Positions 40,534 to 51,293 of a stretch of 64,000 nucleotides of DNA are shown here, piece after piece. The notes below the pieces were generated by a model. The model worked only from the letters and a program-made list of their open reading frames with translations, searched no databases and was not told the DNA's origin. Within the stretch, counting starts at the first letter, position 1. Every line of letters starts with the position of its first letter. The stretch covers positions 80,547 to 144,546 of the forward strand of contig NZ_JAERMK010000001.1 in NCBI RefSeq assembly GCF_016918015.1. The letters run 5' to 3'. Both the position numbers and the translations under genes were made by a program. This stretch comes from Glycomyces sp. YM15 (GTDB lineage: Bacteria; Actinomycetota; Actinomycetes; Mycobacteriales; Micromonosporaceae).

Positions 40534-41481
40534 ATGTCCGTCACCGCGACCGAACTCCACCGGTTCGAGGCCTCCAGGCCCCGCCTGGAGGCCATCGCCT
40601 ACCGCCTCCTCGGCTCGGCGGGCGAGGCCGAGGACGCCGTCCAGGAGGTCTTCCTGCGCTGGCAGGCGACCGACCGGGACCGCATCGAGGTGCCCGAGGC
40701 GTGGCTGACGAAGGTGCTCACCAACCTGTGCCTCAACCAGCTCACCTCCGCCCGGGCACGACGCGAGACCTATGTGGGCGAATGGCTTCCGGAGCCGCTG
40801 CTCGCCGGCGACCCGATGCTCGGGCCGGCGGACACCGCCGAGCAGCGCGAGTCCGTGTCGTTCGCGGTGCTCACCCTGATGGAGCGGCTGACCCCTGTGG
40901 AGCGCGCCGTGTACGTGCTGCGCGAGGCGTTCGACTACCCGCACCGCGAGATCGCCGAGTTCCTCGACCTCACTGAGGCGTCGAGCCAGCAGATCCTCCA
41001 CCGCGCCAAGAAGCACCTCGCGGACGGCAAGGCCCGCAAGGAGATCGACGAGGCCGACGCTCGGCGCATCGTCGAGGAGTTCCTGGCGGCCGCCACCGGC
41101 GGCTCGGTCGCCCCGCTGGTGCAGCTGCTCACCGAGAACGCCGTCTCGATCGGCGACGGCGGTGGGAAGGTCCCCGCCCGCGCGAAGGCGTTCGAGGGCG
41201 CGGCCGCGGTCGCGAAGTTCCTGTGGGGCCTGTTCCGGCCCGCCGAGTCAAAGCGCACCCTCCTCGGCGGTTCGCCGCAGCTCTACGCGTGGACCGCCAA
41301 CGGGGAGCCCGCGGCGGTCGCGGTCCTCGACGGCCGCGTCGTCGGCATCATGTGCCTGGAGGTCGGCGAGGACGGCATCATCGCGCTCCGCAACCAGGTC
41401 AACCCCGACAAACTCGAACGTGCGACGGCCCTGTGGGCGACGCTCGACCACGGGCGACCCCTCGTCGACCAGGCGTTTTAA
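40534..41481 (+). CDS. sigJ: ECF41-group RNA polymerase sigma factor (SigJ-like)
   Basis: A 315-residue extracytoplasmic-function sigma factor. Sigma2 (RPRLEAIAYRLLGSAGEAEDAVQEVFLRW) and sigma4 (LTPVERAVYVLREAFDYPHREIAEFL ... ASSQQILHRAKKHL) are followed by a SnoaL-like domain of about 110 residues. The two ECF41 marks are present: DGGGKVPA and NPDKL near the C-terminus. In this group the extension replaces an anti-sigma factor and controls activity. No anti-sigma gene is nearby, as expected. The following FAD oxidoreductase is the kind of partner gene (oxidoreductase, carboxymuconolactone decarboxylase or epimerase) that ECF41 members usually control. It appears leaderless. Confidence 0.93.
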   Translation: MSVTATELHRFEASRPRLEAIAYRLLGSAGEAEDAVQEVFLRWQATDRDRIEVPEAWLTKVLTNLCLNQLTSARARRETYVGEWLPEPLLAGDPMLGPADTAEQRESVSFAVLTLMERLTPVERAVYVLREAFDYPHREIAEFLDLTEASSQQILHRAKKHLADGKARKEIDEADARRIVEEFLAAATGGSVAPLVQLLTENAVSIGDGGGKVPARAKAFEGAAAVAKFLWGLFRPAESKRTLLGGSPQLYAWTANGEPAAVAVLDGRVVGIMCLEVGEDGIIALRNQVNPDKLERATALWATLDHGRPLVDQAF

Positions 41482-41520
41482 GAGGAACCTCGTTATGTGA
41501 CGTGCTTCATAGTTCATTCC

Positions 41521-41547
41521 TGTCAGCAATCGCGGGCCTGCCCGGTT
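41521..41547 (+). promoter_or_regulatory. Candidate ECF41-type promoter of the oxidoreductase gene
   Basis: TGTCAGC at 41521 resembles the known ECF41 -35 TGTCACA; 16 nt on, GGTT stands where CGTC is expected. The -35 is good and the -10 poor. Confidence 0.3.
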
Positions 41548-41581
41548 CAGGTGGCGAACACACGCAGACAGGAGCAAGACC

Positions 41582-42778
41582 ATGCAGCACCGCATCATCG
41601 TCCTCGGCGCCGGATACACCGGCGCGATCGCCGCCGGCCGCCTCGCGAAGCGGCTGCATCCCGAGGAGGTCCGCATCACCCTCGTCAACGCCGAACCGGA
41701 CTTCGTCGAGCGCGTCCGGATGCACCAGGTCGCCGCCGGACAGGAGCTCAAGCACCGGCCCTTCACCGAGGTGCTCGCGGGCACCGGCGTCGAGTTCAGG
41801 CTCGCGAAGGTCTCCGCCGTCGACGCCGACGCCAAGACCGTCGCGCTCATCGACGCCGCCGGCGCCGAGCGGCTCGAGTACGACACGCTCGTGTACGCCC
41901 TCGGCAGCCGCTGGAACGACCACGGCGCCCCTGGAGTCGCCGAACACGCCTACGAGATCGCCGGCCGTCCCGGCGCCCTGAGGCTGCGGGACCGCCTGGC
42001 CCGCCTGGACGCCGGCCAGACGGTCACCGTCGTCGGCGGCGGCCTCACCGGCATCGAGGCCGCGACCGAGTTCGCCGAGGCACGCCCCGACCTGAAGGTC
42101 GCGCTGGTCGCCCGCGGCGGCCTCGGCGACTGGGTGTCGCCCAAGGCGCAGGAGCACCTGCGGAAGGTCTTCCGCAAGCTCGGGATCACCGTCCACGAGC
42201 ACACCGAGGTCGCCGAGGTCCGCGCCGACGCGGTCGTCACCGGGAGCGGCGAGGCGCTTCCGACCACCGTCACCGTGTGGACCACCGGTTTCGCGGTCCA
42301 CCCGATCGCGGCCGACACGACCATGGAGACCACTGCGACGGGCCAGATCGTGGTCGACCGCGACATGGCCTCGGTCTCCCACCCGGACGTGTACGCCGTC
42401 GGCGACGCCGGATACGCGATCGGGGACGCCGGGAAGCCGCTGCGCATGTCCTGCGCCTCGGGCACCCCGATGGCCTGGCAGGCCGCCGACGCGATCGCGG
42501 CCCGCCTCACCGGCGGCAAGGCCGGACGCGCGCCGCTCGCCTACGCGCAGCAGTGCATCAGCCTGGGCCGCAAGGAGGGCCTGATCCAATTCGTGACGCC
42601 CGACGACCAGGCCAGGAACAAGTCCCTCCGCGGGCGCACCGCCGCGCTCTACAAGGAGCTGATCTGCAAGGGCGCCGCCTGGAGCATCAGCCACCCGACC
42701 CTCGGCATCCCGGTGCGCCGCAGGCACCTCGCCGAGGCCGAAACCGCGAACGATTCGACCGTCAAGGCTCTCGCTTAG
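41582..42778 (+). CDS. NAD(P)/FAD-dependent oxidoreductase (NDH-2-like fold)
   Basis: A 398-residue two-dinucleotide-binding-domain flavoprotein. FAD site at the N-terminus: IIVLGAGYTGAIAAGRLAKRL. NAD(P)H site at about 145: VTVVGGGLTGIEAATEFAE. A second FAD motif is HPDVYAVGDAGYA. It is closest to Pyr_redox_2 proteins such as NADH:quinone reductases and AIF-like enzymes, but lacks a clear C-terminal membrane anchor; the electron acceptor is unknown. AGGAG lies 8 nt before ATG 41582. It is the presumed target of the ECF41 sigma factor encoded 100 bp upstream and is followed by a hairpin terminator. Confidence 0.88.
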   Translation: MQHRIIVLGAGYTGAIAAGRLAKRLHPEEVRITLVNAEPDFVERVRMHQVAAGQELKHRPFTEVLAGTGVEFRLAKVSAVDADAKTVALIDAAGAERLEYDTLVYALGSRWNDHGAPGVAEHAYEIAGRPGALRLRDRLARLDAGQTVTVVGGGLTGIEAATEFAEARPDLKVALVARGGLGDWVSPKAQEHLRKVFRKLGITVHEHTEVAEVRADAVVTGSGEALPTTVTVWTTGFAVHPIAADTTMETTATGQIVVDRDMASVSHPDVYAVGDAGYAIGDAGKPLRMSCASGTPMAWQAADAIAARLTGGKAGRAPLAYAQQCISLGRKEGLIQFVTPDDQARNKSLRGRTAALYKELICKGAAWSISHPTLGIPVRRRHLAEAETANDSTVKALA

Positions 42779-42787
42779 GGCCCCAAC

Positions 42788-42827
42788 GACTTCACCTCTA
42801 CCGCGTTGACACGGTGGAGGTGAAGTC
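42788..42827 (+). terminator. Terminator hairpin after oxidoreductase
   Basis: GACTTCACCTCTACCG pairs with CGGTGGAGGTGAAGTC (15 of 16 plus one T-G) around an 8-nt loop, 10 nt past the stop. Confidence 0.65.
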
Positions 42828-42843
42828 CGTCTCTAACGAGAAG

Positions 42844-43334
42844 ATGACAAAGGTTACGCATTTTGTCCCCACAGGAGTGATTCGTAGCCTCGACGCGGTG
42901 ACCCCAAATGTCCACGACACGCCGCTGAAGCTCTGCCGAAGAAAGCCGGAGTTCGCCGTCGAACTCGCGAGCGAGATCCTCGGCCTCCCGATGCCCGCCT
43001 ATCGAGAAGTCCTCCCGTACTCGGAGTCGATGACCGATGCCGAGGTCCGAGATCTGAACGCCGACAACGTCGTGGTTTGATCCTGGAGGCCCTGATGCGG
43101 CAAGAGACCTACCCGTACCAGAGCAAGCTCCTCGCCGACCGCGAAGCCCGGGGCAAGGCCGAAGGCAAGGCTGAAGGCAAGGCTGAGGCTTTGTTGGAGC
43201 TCATCGAGGTGCGCGGACTCCCGATCACCGAGAACCAACGCCGCCAGATCGAGTCGTGCGAGGACCCTGCTCGTCTGACTGTCTGGGTGAAGCGTGTGCT
43301 TCAGGCACCGTCCGTCGCGGACATCATCGGCTGA
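42844..43334 (+). pseudogene. Remnant of an Rpn / PD-(D/E)XK-like protein gene, core deleted
   Basis: The first part (to 43080) encodes DTPLKLCRRKPEFAVELASEILG and ends at LNADNVVV, like the N-terminus of a widespread actinobacterial protein family with a nuclease-like core (Rpn/transposase-associated). The second part (43077-43334) encodes EALMRQETYPYQSKLLADREARGKAEG-type repeats and GLPITENQRRQIESCEDPARLTVWVKRV, the C-terminus of the same family. The central 150 or so residues are missing, and the parts meet out of frame at 43077-43080 (GTTTGATCC). An internal deletion is the simplest explanation. No terminal repeats of a mobile element are seen. Confidence 0.65.
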
Positions 43335-43345
43335 GCGCCGAAGCC

Positions 43346-43375
43346 AGGCGGGCGCCCCGGGTGGGGCGCCCGCCT
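43346..43375. terminator. Bidirectional terminator at hisS end
   Basis: AGGCGGGCGCCCC, loop GGGT, GGGGCGCCCGCCT: a 13-bp perfect stem just past the hisS stop. Confidence 0.85.
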
Positions 43376-43380
43376 TCGTC

Positions 43381-44709
43381 CTACTCGGTGACGATGTGCG
43401 GGTGGAGGTCTTCGGCCGGGGGGTTCCAGGCGTCGACGTCGATGGTGGTCTGGTCGCCGGAGCGGATGTCCTTGATCTGGGTGCCCTCCTCGTTCACGAA
43501 CAGCACGAACGGGATGCCGCGCTTGTCGGCGAACTTGATCTGCTTGCCGAACTTCGCGGCCGAAGGCGAGACCTGGGTCGGAATGCCGCGCGCGCGCAGC
43601 CGCTGAGCGAGGGCGTTGGCGGCGGGCCGCTCGTCCTCGTTGGCGAGGGCGACGAGCACGCAGGTGGGGACCTCGCGGGTCGCGTCGAGCGCGCCGGACT
43701 GGAGCAGCGGCACCAGGAGGCGAGAAACGCCGATCGACAGTCCGACACCGGGGTACGTGTGCTTGCCGTCGGAGGCGAGCTTGTCGTAGCGGCCGCCGGA
43801 GCACACCGAGCCGAGGTGCTCCTGGCCTTCGATGAAGACCTCGTAGACGGTACCGGTGTAGTAGTCGAGGCCGCGCGCGATCTTCATGTCCGCCACGATG
43901 AAGCCGGGGGCTTCCGCGGCGGCCGCGGCCACGACGGCGGCGAGTTCGTTCAGGCCTTCGTCGAGGAGCGGGTCGCTGACGCCCAGCGCGCGGATCTCCT
44001 CCACGAACGAGGTGTCCTCGGCGCTGATCGAGGCGAGCCTGAGGCAGGCCTCGGCCTGCTCGGGGGTCGCGTCCACCGTGTCGATGAGGAGCTTCGCGAC
44101 CGCGTCGTGCCCGATCTTGTCGAGCTTGTCGATGATCCGCAGCGCCTCTTCGGTGTCGCGGATGCCGAGGCCCTGGTAGAAGCCTTGGGAGAGCTTGCGG
44201 TTGTTGACGTGCATGCGCAGCTTCGGGAGCGGCAGGCCGCGCAGGGCGTCCGCCACGACCAGGGCGACCTCGACCTCGTAGTGCGCGGGCAGCTCGCCCA
44301 GGTCGACGATGTCGATGTCGGCCTGCCAGAACTCGCGGTAGCGCCCGCTCTGGGGGCGCTCACCGCGCCAGACCTGCTGGATCTGGTAGCGGCGGAACGG
44401 GAAGTTGAGCTTGCCGGCGTTCTCCAGAACGTAGCGCGCGAACGGCACGGTCAGGTCGAAGTGCAGGCCGAGCGCGTCGTCGCCGGTGGTCTCGCTGTCG
44501 TCGGCCTGGAGACGGCGCAGCACGTAGACCTCTTTGGAGGTCTCGCCCTTGCGCAGCAGCTGGTCCATCGGTTCCACGGCGCGGGTCTGGAGGTTCGCGA
44601 AGCCGTGGAGTTCGAAGGCGCGGCGGAGATGGTCGACGACCTGCTGCTCGACGATCCGCTGCCGGGGCAGCAGTTCGGGGAACCCCGAGAGCGGCTGGGG
44701 TCGTGACAT
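43381..44709 (-). CDS. hisS: Histidyl-tRNA synthetase
   Basis: A 442-residue class II synthetase charging tRNA-His. Motif 1 is at the N-terminus (PLSGFPELLPRQRIVEQQV); motif 2 is in FPFRRYQIQQVWRGERPQSGRYREFWQ; HisA is GLDYYTGTVYEVF; motif 3 is PGVGLSIGVSRLL; the anticodon-binding domain runs from about 330 (TCVLVALANEDERPAANALAQRLR). The length is normal. AGGAG lies 6 nt before ATG. It is 52 nt downstream of the glyoxalase II-like gene on the same strand, the conserved actinobacterial order. Confidence 0.96.
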   Translation of the reverse strand: MSRPQPLSGFPELLPRQRIVEQQVVDHLRRAFELHGFANLQTRAVEPMDQLLRKGETSKEVYVLRRLQADDSETTGDDALGLHFDLTVPFARYVLENAGKLNFPFRRYQIQQVWRGERPQSGRYREFWQADIDIVDLGELPAHYEVEVALVVADALRGLPLPKLRMHVNNRKLSQGFYQGLGIRDTEEALRIIDKLDKIGHDAVAKLLIDTVDATPEQAEACLRLASISAEDTSFVEEIRALGVSDPLLDEGLNELAAVVAAAAAEAPGFIVADMKIARGLDYYTGTVYEVFIEGQEHLGSVCSGGRYDKLASDGKHTYPGVGLSIGVSRLLVPLLQSGALDATREVPTCVLVALANEDERPAANALAQRLRARGIPTQVSPSAAKFGKQIKFADKRGIPFVLFVNEEGTQIKDIRSGDQTTIDVDAWNPPAEDLHPHIVTE

Positions 44710-44761
44710 GGCGGTCTCCTAGCGTTGTTCGATGAAAGGCGTGCTGCGCGGCGGGGCGCGG

Positions 44762-45436
44762 CTAATGGGCGCGCTGCGCCGCGCGCTTGAGGTACGGGTT
44801 ACGGGCGCGTTCGGCCGCGATGGTGGTGCCGGGGCCGTGCCCGGGGAGGACGATCGTCGCGTCGTCGAGCGGGAGGACCTTGTCGCGCAGGGTGTCCTGC
44901 ATGGCCGCGTCGCTGCCGCCGGGCAGGTCGGTGCGGCCGATCGCGCCGCGGAAGAGGACGTCGCCGGTGAGCGTGTACCGGCCCTCGTCGTCGGCGGTGT
45001 GGAACATGGCCGAGCCGGCGGTGTGGCCGGGCGCGTGGTCGACGGTGAAGCGCATCCCGGCGAGGTCGATGATCCCGCCGTCGGCGAGCGCCTGCACGTC
45101 GTCGGGCTCGGTCCAGTCGAGGCCGGTGCCCACGAGGGACATCATGTTGGCGCTGAAGCCCTGGGCGGGGTCTTCGAGGAGGTGGCGGTCCGCGGTGTGG
45201 ATGTAGGCGGGGATGTCGCTCGCGCCGCACACCGGGGTCACTGAGAAGGTGTGGTCCAGGTGCCCGTGGGTGAGGACCACGGCGACGGGTTTGAGGCCCT
45301 TCTCGGCGAGGAGGTCCTCCAGGCGGGGCGCGATGCCGATGCCGGGGTCGACGACCACGCACTCGGATCCGGGACCGGCCGACAGCACATAGCAGTTCGT
45401 GCCGAACGCATCCGCCACCAGCGTCTCGATGAGCAA
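44762..45436 (-). CDS. MBL-fold hydrolase, glyoxalase II family
   Basis: A 224-residue metallo-hydrolase like Mycobacterium Rv2581c. The metal site THGHLDHTF is near residue 54-60; further ligands are in DHAPGHTAGS, LTGDVLFRGAIGR and LPGHGPGTTI. The family hydrolyses thioesters such as S-lactoylglutathione; actinobacteria lack glutathione, so the real substrate is open. The start is TTG 45436 (LLIETLVADAFGTNCYV), with GGGAGG 8 nt upstream; the longer in-frame reading to 45568 is unconserved. It lies upstream of hisS in one unit. Confidence 0.88.
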   Translation of the reverse strand: MLIETLVADAFGTNCYVLSAGPGSECVVVDPGIGIAPRLEDLLAEKGLKPVAVVLTHGHLDHTFSVTPVCGASDIPAYIHTADRHLLEDPAQGFSANMMSLVGTGLDWTEPDDVQALADGGIIDLAGMRFTVDHAPGHTAGSAMFHTADDEGRYTLTGDVLFRGAIGRTDLPGGSDAAMQDTLRDKVLPLDDATIVLPGHGPGTTIAAERARNPYLKRAAQRAH

Positions 45437-45555
45437 CCGCTCCCCCTCCCTTCGCCGGGTCAGGATACACCGGGCATCCTGCGGTGACGCGTCTGACTTG
45501 TCCCGGCTAAACTGCGGAACTCGTAACCCCTGAAACGGGCGGTGTGCGCACTTAC

Positions 45556-45575
45556 GGTTCGCAGGCATCGCCGAG
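45556..45575 (+). repeat. 20-nt upstream repeat, copy 1
   Basis: GGTTCGCAGGCATCGCCGAG lies 24 bp before the small membrane-protein gene. It differs at 3 positions from the copy at 46947-46966 before relA. Confidence 0.5.
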
Positions 45576-45598
45576 ACCGGTCATACGTAGGAGGCCAG

Positions 45599-45919
45599 GT
45601 GCCCGCCAAGTCCAAGCACATGGAGCAGCGCAAGCAGCGCATCGCGAACGCGAAGAAGAACGCGCGCCTCGCGGCCAAGCTGCGCCGCCGCCGGCAGCTG
45701 CAGGCGCTGGGCGGACTCCTCGCGATCGCCGCGGTGCTGACCCTCGCCTACCTGTGGCAGTCGGGGTTCTTCGAGGATGAGGAGCCCGCGGCCGAGGAGA
45801 CACCCACCTCCGAGGTCATCGAGACGGCTCCGCTCGACCCGAGCGCCACGGTCGACCCCACCGCGAGCGCGGAACCCACTGAAGCCCCTTCCGAGTCCCC
45901 CTCCGAAACGACCGAGTAA
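45599..45919 (+). CDS. Small single-pass membrane protein
   Basis: A 106-residue protein: a strongly basic N-terminus (residues 1-38, Lys/Arg-rich), one helix (LQALGGLLAIAAVLTLAYLW) and an acidic outer tail rich in Glu, Pro, Ser and Thr. The plan (basic cytoplasmic start, single helix) is shared with the following cyclophilin, whose first 30 residues are also Gln/Arg/Lys-rich. GTG 45599 is preceded by TAGGAGG. I recognise no family. It sits between glyoxalase II and ppi, likely cotranscribed with the latter (33-bp gap). Confidence 0.75.
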   Translation: MPAKSKHMEQRKQRIANAKKNARLAAKLRRRRQLQALGGLLAIAAVLTLAYLWQSGFFEDEEPAAEETPTSEVIETAPLDPSATVDPTASAEPTEAPSESPSETTE

Positions 45920-45952
45920 GTCCCCCTGAACGCGCGACGAAGGAGATCGACG

Positions 45953-46873
45953 GTGGCGTCGAAACAAGCCCAGCGCCAGGCCGCCCGGCAGCAGCTGCAG
46001 GAGCGGATGGCCGCCAAGGCCCAGCAGGAGCAGCACAAGCGCAAGACCGGCTGGATCGTCGGCGCCGTCGGCGGTGCGGTCGTGCTCGTGGCCGCCGCGA
46101 TCGTCGTGAGCGTGAACCTGTCGAAGTCCGACGGTGACGACGCCGGAGCGGTCGACGGTGACATCACCGCGCTCGTCGAGGAGGCCGAGGCCGCCTCGAC
46201 CCGCTGCGACGGGGTCGAGCCGAGCGGCGAGGGCGCGGTGGGGACCGCCACGGAGGGCGTCACGGACGGCCAGCCCGCCCAGGACGTCTACCTCGAATGC
46301 GTGCAGATGAGCACGCCCGACGCCTCCGCCACCGAGGACTGCATGTACACCTCGGCCGACGGCACCTCCCCGACCCCGGCGGCGACCGAGCCCGCCGCGG
46401 GCACGCAGGAGATGACGATCGTGACCAACCTGGGCACGATCACCGCGGACATCGACACCGCGGGCGCTCCGTGCACCGCCGGTTCGTTCACGCACCTCGC
46501 CCAGGAGGGCTACTTCGACGCCCAGCAGTGCCACCGCCTGGTCATCGATGGCATCTGGGTGCTCCAGTGCGGCGACCCGGACGCGCGCGCCGCGATCGAG
46601 GCCGGCACTCCCGAGATGGCGGGCGCGGGCTCCCCGGGCTACTCGTACGGCGAGGAGAACCTGCCGGTCGAGGCCGCGGGCAACTACCCCGCCGGGACCA
46701 TCGCGATGGCGAACGCCGGGCCGGGCACGACGGGCAGTCAGTTCTTCATCGTGTACAAGGACACGCAGCTTCCCGCCGACTACACGATCCTGGGCCAGGT
46801 GACCGCCGGACTCGATATCGTCGAGCAGGTGGCGGCGGCCGGAGCGATGCAGGTGTCCCCCGCGGGCATGTAG
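45953..46873 (+). CDS. ppiB: Membrane-anchored cyclophilin-type peptidyl-prolyl isomerase
   Basis: A 306-residue protein: basic N-terminus, one helix (GWIVGAVGGAVVLVAAAIVVSV), a variable linker, then the cyclophilin domain from about 160. Active-site Arg is in CHRLVIDGIWVLQCGDP; further signatures are PAGTIAMANAGPGTTGSQFFIVY and YTILGQVTAGLDIVEQV. The CHR/LQCGDP form is the actinobacterial PpiB (Rv2582) type, also next to relA in Mycobacterium. It catalyses proline isomerisation on proteins outside the membrane. GTG 45953 has GAAGGAG upstream. Confidence 0.92.
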   Translation: MASKQAQRQAARQQLQERMAAKAQQEQHKRKTGWIVGAVGGAVVLVAAAIVVSVNLSKSDGDDAGAVDGDITALVEEAEAASTRCDGVEPSGEGAVGTATEGVTDGQPAQDVYLECVQMSTPDASATEDCMYTSADGTSPTPAATEPAAGTQEMTIVTNLGTITADIDTAGAPCTAGSFTHLAQEGYFDAQQCHRLVIDGIWVLQCGDPDARAAIEAGTPEMAGAGSPGYSYGEENLPVEAAGNYPAGTIAMANAGPGTTGSQFFIVYKDTQLPADYTILGQVTAGLDIVEQVAAAGAMQVSPAGM

Positions 46874-46946
46874 CACGTCGGCCCGTCCCGCCCCCGGGGG
46901 CGTCGGTGGCGGATCACACCACCCCGCCGCGGCTGTACAACGGTAT

Positions 46947-46972
46947 GGCTCGCAGGCGTCGCCAAGTAGGAT
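46947..46972 (+). promoter_or_regulatory. relA promoter region with repeat copy 2
   Basis: GGCTCGCAGGCGTCGCCAAG (46947-46966) is directly followed by TAGGAT (46967-46972), a -10 box. The leader to relA would be about 60 nt. Confidence 0.45.
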
Positions 46973-47037
46973 GGAGCTTGAGGCTTTGTTGATCATTTGC
47001 GAGGCTGTCGATCCATGCTGATACCGAGGAGGCCCGC

Positions 47038-49386
<2,349 letters not shown>

Positions 49387-49402
49387 CGGGTGTCGGGCGG
49401 CC

Positions 49403-49431
49403 GCGGGTAGGTTTGGCCGACACCTACCCGC
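49403..49431 (+). terminator. Terminator after relA
   Basis: GCGGGTAGGT pairs with ACCTACCCGC, 9-nt loop, 17 nt past the stop. Confidence 0.5.
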
Positions 49432-49449
49432 CCAACGGAAAGCGTTGAC

Positions 49450-49932
49450 ATGACGGAGCTCTCCGCCTTCACCGGTGACGACCTCGACCTGATCCTCGAC
49501 ACGCCCGGCGTGGTCATGAAGGGCGCGATCGTCGCCGACGGCCACAAGAACGCCCTCGTGTTCCTCCAGGAGGTGACCGCCGGCGCCAAGGAGTTCCGGG
49601 CCGCGCAACGGCACGAGAACGCCTTCGTGAAGGCCGTCGCGACCCGCCTGCGCGAACGGGGCACCGACGCCGCCGAGGAGGACCGCGAACTGCCCTTCGA
49701 TGACGTGGCGATGACCCAGGCGCTCAAGCAGGCCGAGGCCGCCACGATCCTCCTGCGGGAGCGCGCCGACGCCGCGGACGCCGACGCGTACGCCGCGTGG
49801 CTCCTCCAGATCGCGACGGTCATCGCCGAATCCGTGAAGACCAAGGAGGGCGGCCTCTTCAGCAAGAAGGTGGCGATCTCCGAAGGAGAACGGGTCTTCC
49901 TCGACCTTCTCGAGCAGGCGCTCAGCCGCTAG
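49450..49932 (+). CDS. Conserved hypothetical protein
   Basis: A 160-residue soluble protein I cannot assign. It is mostly helical and Ala/Glu-rich (ALKQAEAATILLRERADAADADAYAAWLLQIATVIAESV), ending in GGLFSKKVAISEGERVFLDLLEQAL. No metal, nucleotide or membrane motif is seen. GGAAAG precedes ATG 49450. Its stop overlaps that of the convergent monooxygenase by 4 nt (CTAG). Confidence 0.75.
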   Translation: MTELSAFTGDDLDLILDTPGVVMKGAIVADGHKNALVFLQEVTAGAKEFRAAQRHENAFVKAVATRLRERGTDAAEEDRELPFDDVAMTQALKQAEAATILLRERADAADADAYAAWLLQIATVIAESVKTKEGGLFSKKVAISEGERVFLDLLEQALSR

Positions 49933-51146
49933 ACGCGGCTGGCCGCGGGCTCGTCCCAGTCGATCGTGTGGGCGTACTGCCAGGCCGTCCTCTCGGGGGT
50001 CGTGAAACGCTCCATGAAGAACGGCATCAGCGCGTCCCTGAAGCGGGCGGCGACCGGACCGGCGGCCTTCGACCGGTTCGTGCGCGCCGCCGCGGCGATG
50101 ACGCGCTCGACGCGGTCGCGGCGCGCCTGCTCATAGGCCTTGAACGCCTGCGCCACGGGAAGATCGCGCAGGCACCGGGCGAGTTCCACCGCCGATTCGG
50201 CCGCGAGGCTCGCGCCCTGGCCCGAGGACGGCGAAGTGGCGTGCGCGGCGTCGCCGATGAGCGCGAGGCGGCCCTTGGACCAGACGGGCACGTGCGGGAG
50301 GTCCTCGAGTGGCGACGGCGGGATGAACGACTCGGGCGTCACGTGGTCGAGGATGCCGAGCGCCGCGCTCTCGTCATTCGCGAACAGCTTGCGCATCAAC
50401 GCGATCCACTCGTCATAGGTGGTGCCCTGCAGTTGCTCCCGGGTGAAGTGCTTGAACGGGAGGTTCGCGAACCAGCCGGTGCGCTCGCCGTCCGAGACGT
50501 GCCCGAAGAAGGCCTTGCGGCCGAAGACCATGTGGAACACTCCGCCGGTCTCGCCGGCCCCGAGCGCGTCGTCACTGAAGCCGCCGAAGCCGATCAGGCC
50601 CGTGTAGCGCGGCGTCGGCGCAGCCGGGTCGATGAGGCCGCGCACGGTGGAGCGGATGCCGTCGCAGCCGATGAGCACGTCCGCCTCGGCGGTGGTGTGG
50701 TCGTCGAACTGGGCGATGACGCTGCGGCCGGTGTCGACGGCGTCCACGAAGCGCCTGCCGTACACGATCGGGATCCCGGACGCCGCCGCGTGCGCTTGGA
50801 GCAGCTCGGTCAGGCGGCCGCGCGGGAGGGTCGTGTTGGCCGGCAGGTCGGCCGAGGATTCGACCGTGCCGAGGACCTTGCCGGAGCCGGAGTGGATCAT
50901 CATGCGCGGGGTCGCGATGCCCGCGCCGGCGAGGACCTGGTCCGCGCCGACCACCCGCAGGGCGTTCAGGCCGTTCGATGCCAGCGTCAGCGGCCCGCCG
51001 CTGGAGCCGGTACCGGTCCGGTAGGCCTCGAAGACCGTGGCCTCGACACCGGCCTTCTGGAGGGCCAGCGCGGCCACGGGGCCCGCCACGCCGCCGCCGA
51101 TGACGATCGCGGTTCGGGCGCGCTCGTTGGTTCGCAAGTCGTTCAT
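49929..51146 (-). CDS. FAD-dependent monooxygenase (PHBH fold)
   Basis: A 405-residue group A flavin monooxygenase. FAD motifs: IVIGGGVAGPVAALALQKAG at residues 14-33, the DG motif VLIGCDGIRSTVR, and the GD motif GRLALIGDAAHATSPSSGQGASLAAE. The substrate is likely a small aromatic or polyketide; tetracycline-inactivating TetX-type and biosynthetic hydroxylases share this fold. ATG 51146 is preceded by TACGTT at 6 nt (leaderless), and the longer reading to 51557 is unsupported. It lies between relA and secF, a position where Mycobacterium has no such gene, so it is a lineage-specific insertion. Confidence 0.88.
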   Translation of the reverse strand: MNDLRTNERARTAIVIGGGVAGPVAALALQKAGVEATVFEAYRTGTGSSGGPLTLASNGLNALRVVGADQVLAGAGIATPRMMIHSGSGKVLGTVESSADLPANTTLPRGRLTELLQAHAAASGIPIVYGRRFVDAVDTGRSVIAQFDDHTTAEADVLIGCDGIRSTVRGLIDPAAPTPRYTGLIGFGGFSDDALGAGETGGVFHMVFGRKAFFGHVSDGERTGWFANLPFKHFTREQLQGTTYDEWIALMRKLFANDESAALGILDHVTPESFIPPSPLEDLPHVPVWSKGRLALIGDAAHATSPSSGQGASLAAESAVELARCLRDLPVAQAFKAYEQARRDRVERVIAAAARTNRSKAAGPVAARFRDALMPFFMERFTTPERTAWQYAHTIDWDEPAASRV

Positions 51147-51152
51147 GGCGCG

Positions 51153-51158
51153 AACGTA
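51153..51158 (-). promoter_or_regulatory. -10 box for leaderless monooxygenase gene
   Basis: TACGTT, 6 nt, ATG 51146. Confidence 0.5.
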
Positions 51159-51293
51159 CGGCGCAACCGGCCCCTCTCGCGTCATCCTCCGGTAGCGTTC
51201 GGGATTCGACCGGGGATGTACGGGAAAACCGGCCCGAAGCCGTTGCGGCCGCCCATATAGTGAACGCGACTCACGCAGGGAGGGGTTTTCATC

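Noticed and set aside
43141..43200. Repeated AAGGCTGAAGGC units suggesting a tandem repeat array
   Set aside because: They encode the GKAEGKAEGKAE helix of the Rpn-like C-terminus; too short and coding, not CRISPR.
45953..46873. CHR and LQCGDP in the cyclophilin as an atypical active site
   Set aside because: This form is normal for actinobacterial PpiB of the Rv2582 type.
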